Assembly (NCBI RefSeq): GCF_023612255.1
Contig: NZ_CP063231.1
Coordinates: 2,338,001 to 2,402,000, forward strand
Origin: Luteibacter flocculans
GTDB taxonomy: Bacteria > Pseudomonadota > Gammaproteobacteria > Xanthomonadales > Rhodanobacteraceae
Direction of reading: 5' to 3'
DNA: 64,000 nt
Of the stretch, positions 47,520 through 53,775 are shown piece after piece. The stretch's first letter is position 1. Every line of letters begins with the position of its first letter. Both the position numbers and the translations under genes were made by a program. A model generated the notes under the pieces. The model was not told the DNA's origin. It saw only the letters and a program-made list of their open reading frames with translations, and did no database searches.

Positions 47520-47828
47520 TCAGGACGTTTCGGCCTTTTCTGCGGTGGTGTCGCGGAGCGACTGCCATACGCGCGTCGCCATGATCACCGCGATGCCCGC
47601 ATTGGTGGCGACCTCCCCCGGCCACACATGACCGTAGCTCACGCCGTGGAAGCCGAGGCGGTCGGCAAACATGCCCAGCAGATTCACCAGCGCCCCGGCC
47701 ACGATGCAGGCGTGGCATGCGCGCAGCAGCCGGCCCAGGCGTCGGTCGGTGAGCAGCCAACTGCCGCAGATCGTCATCACCAGGCTGCAAATGATGTTGG
47801 CGTACATGTAGAACGGCCCGTCGCTCAT
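47520..47828 (-). CDS. Small membrane protein, holin-like (last gene of DUF2589 operon)
   Basis: The 102-residue protein has three hydrophobic segments (about 8-28, 38-55, 72-90) and a charged C-terminal tail (SLRDTTAEKAETS), the size and topology of a class-I holin. Its start overlaps the stop of the 108-residue gene by 4 nt, and the two similar-sized proteins may form a holin/antiholin-like or hetero-oligomeric pair. Phage-holin homology was not confirmed; the call rests on topology and on the muramidase in the operon. Confidence 0.6.
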   Translation of the reverse strand: MSDGPFYMYANIICSLVMTICGSWLLTDRRLGRLLRACHACIVAGALVNLLGMFADRLGFHGVSYGHVWPGEVATNAGIAVIMATRVWQSLRDTTAEKAETS

Positions 47829-48151
47829 GGGCGGCCTCCTGCGATCCGATCGATCACGCGTTGGGCGAGCGCTTCGCCACGGTCGTCGATCAGGCGCTGC
47901 ACGATCATGGTCACACGCAGGCCGAAACAACCGATGAGAAACGACACGCCGGCCTGTATCTGCGCCGACGCGCCGGGGATGAAGCGCTGTTCGAGTGCGG
48001 GGGCGAGAAAGATCGCCAGCATTGCCCCGCATACCACCTGGACCACGGCGCGCTTGCGCGAGGGTTCGTTGCCGAGCGCCACCGGGAGCACGGCCCCTCC
48101 TACCGCTGCCAGCAGCAACCAGAACTGAGTGAAGAGCAGCATCGTGTCCAT
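47825..48151 (-). CDS. Small membrane protein, putative holin
   Basis: The 108-residue protein has three hydrophobic segments (about 4-26, 35-53, 65-84), the first flanked by MDT at the N-terminus, and a charged tail ending RVIDRIAGGRP. This matches class-I holin layout. GAGGTG precedes the ATG. It follows the secreted 131-residue gene by 13 bp and overlaps the 102-residue gene. Together with the GH108 enzyme that lacks a signal peptide, it could form the pore for muramidase release. Confidence 0.6.
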   Translation of the reverse strand: MDTMLLFTQFWLLLAAVGGAVLPVALGNEPSRKRAVVQVVCGAMLAIFLAPALEQRFIPGASAQIQAGVSFLIGCFGLRVTMIVQRLIDDRGEALAQRVIDRIAGGRP

Positions 48152-48164
48152 GGCGGCACCTCGC

Positions 48165-48560
48165 TTATGGGCTCGTTGATTGCCTGCTCAGTTCGCCGGT
48201 CCAGTCGCCCGAGGAACTGAAGGCCAGCGTCACGGTGTTGCTGCCGTCGGGTGCGGTCACGGTCAACGTCTTGCCCATGAGCCCGTCGCAGAACGCACCG
48301 CCATTGATGGACAGGCCGAAGCGATACGTGAGCGATTTGCCGTCGGGCCGCACATAGTCGGCCTTTACCTTGCAGGCGAAGGTGCTGGGAAAACGCACCT
48401 CTACTGCGTTGGTCGAGAAGCTCGCTTCCACGGGTACGCTGTCGGTGCCGCGTTGAATCGATCCGCGCCAGGCGCCTTGTGGCGCGGCGGCGAAAGCCAG
48501 CGCCGGCAACAGGCCGAGCAACGCGGCGAGGGCAAAAGTCTTTACGGTGGTTCGATGCAT
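48165..48560 (-). CDS. Secreted small beta-rich protein
   Basis: The 131-residue precursor has a signal peptide (FALAALLGLLPALAFA-AAP). The mature part is beta-rich (WRGSIQRGTDSVPVEASFST, YRFGLSINGGAFC) with two cysteines that may pair. It lies in the middle of the operon, 28 bp after the one-helix protein and 13 bp before the holin-like gene. It could be the cargo or an envelope component of the proposed system. No family was recognised. Confidence 0.68.
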   Translation of the reverse strand: MHRTTVKTFALAALLGLLPALAFAAAPQGAWRGSIQRGTDSVPVEASFSTNAVEVRFPSTFACKVKADYVRPDGKSLTYRFGLSINGGAFCDGLMGKTLTVTAPDGSNTVTLAFSSSGDWTGELSRQSTSP

Positions 48561-48588
48561 GACAGTCTCCTGGTGTGAGATGGCGCGA

Positions 48589-48768
48589 TCAGGCCCGCAG
48601 GTCCAACCATGCCACGGTGCCGGCGATACCGGCGAGAACGAACGCGAGCAGCACGATGCCGAGCCATAGCGAGCGCCGGCTGCGAGCGCGTCGTGGCGGT
48701 TGATCGAGGCAGGCGATGAGAGCGGCCTCCCACTCGGGCGGCACGCGCAATCCGGATAGCTTCTGCAT
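48589..48768 (-). CDS. Small one-helix membrane protein
   Basis: The 59-residue protein has a cytoplasmic N-terminus (SGLRVPPEWEAALIACLDQP), an RRARSRRS basic patch and a single C-terminal membrane helix (LWLGIVLLAFVLAGIAGTVAW). The start overlaps the stop of the upstream gene by 1 nt, showing coupling. Its topology, with basic residues inside and a C-terminal anchor, suggests an accessory membrane tether. Unknown family. Confidence 0.6.
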   Translation of the reverse strand: MQKLSGLRVPPEWEAALIACLDQPPRRARSRRSLWLGIVLLAFVLAGIAGTVAWLDLRA

Positions 48769-49208
48769 CACGCCCTCCCCCGCCACGGAATGAGCGCGAC
48801 ACGCTCGTCGATCGAAACACTGGGCTCCCACGCGTCGGCGGCGCGGAAGGCAATGCGCATGCGATGCAATGAGCGGCGGCGAAACCACGTCGGACGCGGC
48901 GGATGCAGGTCGATGATGAGTCCACCCTCTCCTCCTCGGCCGCGCTCGTAGCGCAGACGGCAGGAGAACTCCACTGACAGTTCGGTCACCTGAGGCACGT
49001 GCGGATCGCGAAACCAGCGCAGCGGAATCACCACCGAGTCCAAGGGGGAATCCGCAGAGGCATCACGCGGCACGTCCACGTGCAACGCTTGTCCGCTCGC
49101 ATCGCCCACCGCGTACTGCATGGCGCGGCGACGTCGCAGTGACTCATTGGCGGCTTCGACCGCAATGCGCAGCGCGTACAACCATTGATCGAGGGTACAT
49201 GTCGCCAT
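48768..49208 (-). CDS. Hypothetical protein, divergent DUF2589-like
   Basis: The 146-residue protein starts with an amphipathic helix (LDQWLYALRIAVEAANESLR) and continues with strands VVIPLRWFRD and QVTELSVEFSCRLRYE and a final HRMRIAFRAAD. The same order (N-terminal L--A-A helix, PL strand, V-ELSVEF-like strand, closing strand with AAD/AED) occurs in the two DUF2589 proteins of the operon, so it may be a divergent third paralogue. That is inference. It lies 3 bp after the 85-residue gene. Confidence 0.6.
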   Translation of the reverse strand: MATCTLDQWLYALRIAVEAANESLRRRRAMQYAVGDASGQALHVDVPRDASADSPLDSVVIPLRWFRDPHVPQVTELSVEFSCRLRYERGRGGEGGLIIDLHPPRPTWFRRRSLHRMRIAFRAADAWEPSVSIDERVALIPWRGRA

Positions 49209-49211
49209 GGT

Positions 49212-49469
49212 CTAGCCCTCCAGCCAGGCGGGCTTGCGCGGAAATCCCACGTGGTAGCAGAGCCACTGCAGCACCATCTGGTGCTCGCCGATCTGCAGCA
49301 CGGTGAAACTCTTCTCCACACCGATGATGGTGCCCTTCGGTGTTTCCGTGAAACAGCGATTGAGCAAGGCGCGTGCTTCCTCGATCTTCGCCTCGCTCTG
49401 CATGTGGTTCGGATCGTCGCTACCCACCACCACGCGCTTGACGAACTTGACGTCGCTCAGGTCGAACAT
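49212..49469 (-). CDS. Small cytosolic hypothetical protein
   Basis: The 85-residue protein (DVKFVKRVVVGSDDPNHMQS, GTIIGVEKSFTVLQIGEHQM) has no signal or membrane segment, with an alpha/beta pattern and two cysteines. GGGAG precedes the ATG. It is tightly packed between a DUF2589 gene and the 146-residue gene (3-bp spacing). No family was recognised; a chaperone or adaptor role would be guesswork. Confidence 0.62.
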   Translation of the reverse strand: MFDLSDVKFVKRVVVGSDDPNHMQSEAKIEEARALLNRCFTETPKGTIIGVEKSFTVLQIGEHQMVLQWLCYHVGFPRKPAWLEG

Positions 49470-49534
49470 CGTGATCTCCCGAAAGGAACCGCGACGCCAC
49501 GCCGACGCCGCGATTCACGCTTGGAACGAACTGC

Positions 49535-50233
49535 TCAAGGGTTGCCGGTGCCACCGGTCGTGCCACCCGTGCTTCCACCGGTATTGCCACCGCTATTGCC
49601 ACCCGCAGTGGTGTCCTGCACCGCCACGGGCGCGCTGATCTTGCGCGGAGCGCATGCGGTCTGCAGGATGTCCATCACACGCGCGAGACCTTCCGGCATG
49701 CCGCTGTCCTCCGCGTGCACCTCTACGTGGTACTTCGCCGAGTTGTCCGACGAACGGGTGTTTTCCTTGTGCGTGGCAACGGAACCCGACACTTTCGCCG
49801 AGGCCTTGAAGATGCCCCAGCCGATGGACATCTCGGCACTGAACGAGCCCGACTTGTCTTCCTTCTCGGCGGAGCTGAAGGACGACTTCACTTCCATGTC
49901 GAACGTGATGTCCACCTTGGTCACGCTGAGGTTGGGCACCTTCACGATGGCAAGCAGCGGCACTTCGAGTTCGACGTCTTCCTCGGCGATGCCGCCCGCC
50001 TTGTTCGGATCGTCCACGGGACGCTTGAAGCGGAACTGCGCGGTACGGGTCGCGCCGACGCCATTGGGATCGTTCGCGGCCGGCGGCAGAAAGCCGATGA
50101 CCTTGATGAAATCCGCCGTGGCCTGAGCCAGCTTCACCTGCGCTTCGCAGGCGGCACTGAGCGGCGATCCGATCAGGTCGCCCATGGGCAGACCCTTGAA
50201 CTGGCTGGATAGATTGACGAGTTCGTCAGCCAT
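49535..50233 (-). CDS. DUF2589 protein with Gly/Thr-rich tail
   Basis: The 232-residue protein has the DUF2589 layout: N-terminal LSSQFKGLPMGDLIGSPLSA and a helix for assembly, a beta-sandwich with VELEVPLLAIVKVPNLSVTK and VDITFDMEVKSSFSS, then HVEVHAEDSGMPEGLARVMD. A low-complexity tail of repeating GGNSGGNTGGST type ends the chain, like a surface or linker segment. There is no signal peptide. AAGGAG precedes the ATG 50233. The function of the family is unknown. Confidence 0.85.
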   Translation of the reverse strand: MADELVNLSSQFKGLPMGDLIGSPLSAACEAQVKLAQATADFIKVIGFLPPAANDPNGVGATRTAQFRFKRPVDDPNKAGGIAEEDVELEVPLLAIVKVPNLSVTKVDITFDMEVKSSFSSAEKEDKSGSFSAEMSIGWGIFKASAKVSGSVATHKENTRSSDNSAKYHVEVHAEDSGMPEGLARVMDILQTACAPRKISAPVAVQDTTAGGNSGGNTGGSTGGTTGGTGNP

Positions 50234-50301
50234 GATGTGACTCCTTGTGGTATCTGACGCGACGCACGACATGCGCGCCGCGGTTCAACGCGGTCGACCG
50301 A

Positions 50302-50823
50302 TCAGTCGCCCGGTTTGAACGTCTTGAAGACCCCTTGCGTCTGCGAGAGGTGGTTCATGAGGCGCGCTGCGCCATCGGTGGGCTCGCTGCCTTCCACGCG
50401 CAGCACCACGTGTACGGCGCCGGACTTCCGATCCCCACCCCCCGAGGTCGGGTCCACGCGCAGGTGCGGCCGCGATGCAGGAGCGTTGCCTTTCCACCCG
50501 GGTTGCGGCGGGTGGTCGTCCGCGGTGGGGTCGCCTTCTACCAGGGGGCCGATGTCCGCGTCGAAGGTGATTTCCACATCCTTGATGCGCAGCACGTTGG
50601 TAGAGACCAGCGGCAGGATCGGCGCGCGGTACAGGTCTTCGTCGCCTTCTTCCGCCTGCGGGTGCAGGGACGGCATGCGAATCACCACGCTCTTCGGACG
50701 GTTGTCCTCGTCGAAGAAGTCGCTCAGGTGGGACATCTGGTGTTGCTCGATGCGGTCCTGCGCGTCGACGACGGCGCCGGCAATCGCTTCGATCAACGTG
50801 TTCAGCGAGGTCTGCGCGGCCAT
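50302..50823 (-). CDS. DUF2589 family protein (second copy)
   Basis: The 173-residue protein shares the DUF2589 pattern: N-terminal helix SLNTLIEAIAGAVVDAQDRI, strand LPLVSTNVLRIKDVEITFDA, and a closing strand VHVVLRVEGSEPTDGAARLM. It lacks the Gly-rich tail of its neighbour. It starts 3 bp after the muramidase stop, so is surely co-translated with it. It has no signal peptide. The tight pairing of DUF2589 with a peptidoglycan hydrolase suggests the DUF2589 proteins are either cargo or structural parts of an export apparatus. Confidence 0.8.
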   Translation of the reverse strand: MAAQTSLNTLIEAIAGAVVDAQDRIEQHQMSHLSDFFDEDNRPKSVVIRMPSLHPQAEEGDEDLYRAPILPLVSTNVLRIKDVEITFDADIGPLVEGDPTADDHPPQPGWKGNAPASRPHLRVDPTSGGGDRKSGAVHVVLRVEGSEPTDGAARLMNHLSQTQGVFKTFKPGD

Positions 50824-50826
50824 GGC

Positions 50827-51387
50827 TCAGGCCCCTCCCGCTGGAGCGGCGGTGAGGTCGGGGAACGAATCCACCCGCGCCAACCAGCCCTTCAGGAACT
50901 TCGCCAGCGGCGGACGCTGCTTCACCAGATTGGTGTAGTAGTCCTTGCGGCCTTGCTTGTATGCCGCGTACACGGCCACGGTGTCCGCTTTCGCCAGCGC
51001 GGCAAGCGTGCCCGCACCGATCGCGCCGTCCACCGCGATCTGCGGCGATGCACCGAGCGTGTTCAACACGCGCTGCAACAGGCGCGAAGCATTGGCGCCG
51101 GCATTCACCTGGAAATCGAACACGATGTTCGCCAGCGGCTGCGAAGCGATCTGATCGCCGCGGACCTTGTCCCAGTACAGCGCCTTGTAGATGGTGCCTG
51201 CTTGCGCATCGGTCAGCGCGCGCAGATTGTCGAGGCTGGGTTCGATGCCCAGCAGGCTCTGCGCACACTGGCGGAAGGTCGCCAGCGTCACCCCTTTGTT
51301 GGTGGCGCCGCCCGGATCGACGGGGTCGTTCACGTATCCGCCCTCGTGCTTGAGCAGCGTGGGAAAGAAGCTGTTGAAGTCGGCCAT
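50827..51387 (-). CDS. GH108 muramidase (TtsA/phage endolysin type)
   Basis: The 186-residue protein has the GH108 active-site segment KHEGGYVNDPVDPGGATNKG (catalytic Glu in HEGG) and a C-terminal PG-binding-3-like domain (DGAIGAGTLAAL...YYTNLVKQRPPLAKFLKGW). GH108 enzymes cut the MurNAc-GlcNAc bond of peptidoglycan. Both phage endolysins and Salmonella TtsA, needed for typhoid-toxin export, belong here. No signal peptide is present, so a holin-like pore or another route is needed to reach the wall. AGGAG precedes the ATG. It heads the DUF2589 operon. Confidence 0.9.
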   Translation of the reverse strand: MADFNSFFPTLLKHEGGYVNDPVDPGGATNKGVTLATFRQCAQSLLGIEPSLDNLRALTDAQAGTIYKALYWDKVRGDQIASQPLANIVFDFQVNAGANASRLLQRVLNTLGASPQIAVDGAIGAGTLAALAKADTVAVYAAYKQGRKDYYTNLVKQRPPLAKFLKGWLARVDSFPDLTAAPAGGA

Positions 51388-51493
51388 GGGTCGTGTGCTC
51401 CTGGTTCGGCGTTGCGCCTGTGGAGCTACTTTCCGTTTCGGCCAGCCCGCGCGGGATCGGGAAAATCCTGATTCCCGCGCATGCACACGCTGA

Positions 51494-52147
51494 TCACGGT
51501 TCGAGCGTGGTGATGCCCTCCCGCAGCGCATAGCGCGTCAGCTGCGCGATGCCGTTGATGCCGAGCTTCGCCATGATGTGTTCGCGATGCGTACCGACGG
51601 TTTTCACACTGACATGAAGACGTTCGGCGATCTCGCGTGCGCTCAAGCCTTCCGCAAACAATTGCGTGATCTCGCGCTCGCGCGCACTCAGCGCCTCTCT
51701 CGGCGCAAACGCAGGTCCGTCGTGACGTCGCAGGCCATCGACCAGCAGATGCGCGATGTCCGGGCTGATGAAATAGCGGTGACGCATGACGCTATCGATC
51801 GCCTCGCGCAGCACGCCGAAGCCGTCGCGCTTGAGTACGTAGCCATGCGCGCCCGCGTCGAAGGCCGCACGCACCCAGCGGGCGTCCTCGTAACCGGAAA
51901 GGCAAAGCAAGCGCGTCTGCGGGCAGCGCGGGGCGATACGACGTATCGCTTCCAGGCCGCTCAGTCCGCGCATGGCGCAATCGAACACGATCAATCCGGG
52001 CTGGCAGCGCAAAGCGCTGCGCACGCATTCGCGGCCGTCGGCAGTACTGCCGATGACTTCATAGCGCGTCAGCGCCGCCAACAAGGCAGCCACACCCTCG
52101 CGCAGCAAAGCGTGCTCGTCGGCAAGCAGCACGGTCACGGGCATCAC
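51494..52147 (-). CDS. LuxR-type (NarL/FixJ) response regulator, orphan
   Basis: The 217-residue regulator has an N-terminal receiver (VLLADEHALLREGV, phospho-Asp in LIVFDCAMRGLSG, conserved LSGYEDARWV and VLKRDGFG) and a C-terminal LuxR helix-turn-helix (LSAREREITQLFAEGLSARE, VKTVGTHREHIMAKLGI). No histidine kinase gene is adjacent. It lies 106 bp upstream of the muramidase on the same strand and is the likely local activator of the operon. Confidence 0.9.
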   Translation of the reverse strand: MMPVTVLLADEHALLREGVAALLAALTRYEVIGSTADGRECVRSALRCQPGLIVFDCAMRGLSGLEAIRRIAPRCPQTRLLCLSGYEDARWVRAAFDAGAHGYVLKRDGFGVLREAIDSVMRHRYFISPDIAHLLVDGLRRHDGPAFAPREALSAREREITQLFAEGLSAREIAERLHVSVKTVGTHREHIMAKLGINGIAQLTRYALREGITTLEP

Positions 52148-52190
52148 GGGATGCGCTCCCGTCCGCGTGTATGAGGTACAGAATCGAAAA

Positions 52191-52210
52191 CACCGCCACA
52201 GAGGGCGGTG
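52191..52210 (-). terminator. Hairpin with T tract upstream of the LuxR regulator
   Basis: On the minus strand CACCGCC-6-GGCGGTG is followed at once by TTTT, a Rho-independent terminator shape. It sits 44 bp before the regulator start, so it either ends a short upstream transcript or acts as an attenuator for the regulator gene. Confidence 0.6.
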
Positions 52211-52318
52211 GTAAGGTCGTTGCGATGCATGTGGGCCCCCAGTTTGGCTCCCCCGCCGGCCATCCCTGCACGATGTCCGGCGCGCGATCCTGGGCGCCGT
52301 CGCGTATCGGTCCCGTCG

Positions 52319-52426
52319 CTATCGGGTAGGCAGGAGCAAGGCCTTGCGAACCTGGGTCAGGTCCATAGTGCCGAATTCGCGCCGGGGCATACCCGGCGTC
52401 TGATGGCGGTAATCAACACGAGACAT
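52319..52426 (-). CDS. Possible 35-residue peptide or small RNA
   Basis: A minus-strand frame from ATG 52426 encodes a basic peptide (SRVDYRHQTPGMPRREFGTM, then DLTQVRKALLLPTR) after a GGGGGTG site. It is followed 109 bp later by the hairpin terminator, so the two could define a short independent transcript. There is no family evidence; this could equally be an sRNA or chance. Confidence 0.3.
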   Translation of the reverse strand: MSRVDYRHQTPGMPRREFGTMDLTQVRKALLLPTR

Positions 52427-52770
52427 GGCACACCCCCGTCGATGGTCGATAGCGCCACACTACGTTGCGCCACCCCATCCGCCGTATCGGCCAAATGCTG
52501 ATTTTTAGAGCCCGGCGTGCCGAGCCTGCGATGGCCGTCACGCATCGCCCGAGCAAGCATCGCACGACGCGCTTATGTGGGGACGGCGGCTCGCACGGCA
52601 TGGCGTTTTGGTTTCGCGCCCTTCTACGGCCTTGGGGTAGGATGGCGACCGCGTCATGTGACGCTGAATGGGTACATGGCAGACGACGTTGGCCGCCATT
52701 GGCAGCATGCGAGCCATCCCGCCTTCAGACGACGGGTTTTTTGGGCACTGAAACAAGGGTCAGGCGGGGG

Positions 52771-53628
52771 ATGAGGCAGCGCACTTTCGATGTCCTGGCT
52801 GTTATTGGCGTCTTCGTGGCCTATACGATCACGATCCGACTGGCCATGGGCTTCGACCTTGTCGGCTGTCTGCTGGGCGGAGCTGCCAATACGATTCCTG
52901 TAGTCATCTTCGGAGTGGCCGTGCGCCGCATCGTCGCGCAGGGTTTGGTGGGACGCCCAGCCGGAACCCAACTCGTCGTCCACTTGGTGCTGTGCGCAGC
53001 GTACACGGCGCTCTCGTACCTGTTGTTGATCGTGCTGCTCGGCCTGTTCAGCGGTGCCGGTCCCGAGGGCTTCGTGGTGCGTCCCTTCTCCCTCAGCGGA
53101 GCTGCCTGGCAATCGCTGGAGAACGTGACGACCTATGCCTTGATCGCAGCCGTGTCGTACCTGCAGATCCAAGGTCGTGCGCAGGTTGCGCTGCACCGTG
53201 AACCGCCCGGAGACGCTGCGCCCATTGCCATCGCGGCGGAGAAGGAGATAGCCACTGCGCCGGATGCCCCTGCTGCGGAGCCCGGGGCGCGCGCCGACAG
53301 CAGTCTTTCCCGCTATTTCGTCCGGATGGGCGACGAGCTCCGGCCACTCGACATGGATACGGTGGTGAGCATCGGCGGTGCGGACGACTACGCCGAGGTG
53401 CGCACGCAGAACGAGAAGCATCTGGTCCGTGTGACGCTGACGGAATTCGCCAGGTCGCTCGATCCGGCGAAGTATGTACGCGTTCATCGCTCGTGGATCG
53501 TGAACACCCATCGCATTGCCCGTGCCGAGCCGGCCGGCGGCGGGCGTCTGCTGCTGCACATGGAAAACGGCCAGACCATCTCGACCAGCCGCGAAGGAGC
53601 GAAGCTGCTGCGCTACCGCGTCATCTGA
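52771..53628 (+). CDS. Membrane-anchored LytTR transcriptional regulator
   Basis: The 285-residue protein has four N-terminal membrane helices (about 8-27, 33-50, 68-92, 115-132), a flexible Ala/Pro linker and a C-terminal LytTR DNA-binding domain (RYFVRMGDELRPLDMDTVVS, RVHRSWIVNTHRIAR). Membrane-bound LytTR proteins without a receiver respond to envelope or membrane signals. It is transcribed divergently from the LuxR regulator and the muramidase operon, so control of that operon is plausible but unproven. The start chosen fits the membrane domain; longer in-frame starts look non-coding. Confidence 0.85.
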   Translation: MRQRTFDVLAVIGVFVAYTITIRLAMGFDLVGCLLGGAANTIPVVIFGVAVRRIVAQGLVGRPAGTQLVVHLVLCAAYTALSYLLLIVLLGLFSGAGPEGFVVRPFSLSGAAWQSLENVTTYALIAAVSYLQIQGRAQVALHREPPGDAAPIAIAAEKEIATAPDAPAAEPGARADSSLSRYFVRMGDELRPLDMDTVVSIGGADDYAEVRTQNEKHLVRVTLTEFARSLDPAKYVRVHRSWIVNTHRIARAEPAGGGRLLLHMENGQTISTSREGAKLLRYRVI

Positions 53629-53775
53629 CCATCGCGCCGTTCCCGTCCACCGCGGCGTCGTGTCCATTCGCCGATTTTCCGGCCTTTCCTTCCCGTATCT
53701 CGCGACCATCGCCCCGTCCTGGCCCTCGGCCGAGGACGAATCGAGATAGGCCGAATGATCCGGAGAAAGAACCGC

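Larger units (their letters stand above)
52148..52770. other. 623-bp gap between regulator genes
   Basis: This stretch separates the LuxR regulator (minus) and the LytTR regulator (plus). It holds a minus-strand hairpin terminator (52191-52210) and a tiny minus-strand frame (52319-52426), described separately. Nothing else recognisable was seen; the promoter of the LytTR gene should lie in its right half. Confidence 0.6.

Noticed and set aside
49535-49640. GGNSGGNTGGST coding repeats as a possible DNA-level tandem repeat element
   Set aside because: They are the Gly/Thr-rich tail of the DUF2589 protein and remain in frame; treated as part of the protein.
47520-52147. Ordinary prophage lysis cassette
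   Set aside because: No capsid, portal, terminase, tail or integrase genes are seen on either side, and DUF2589 and regulatory genes are not typical of lysis cassettes.
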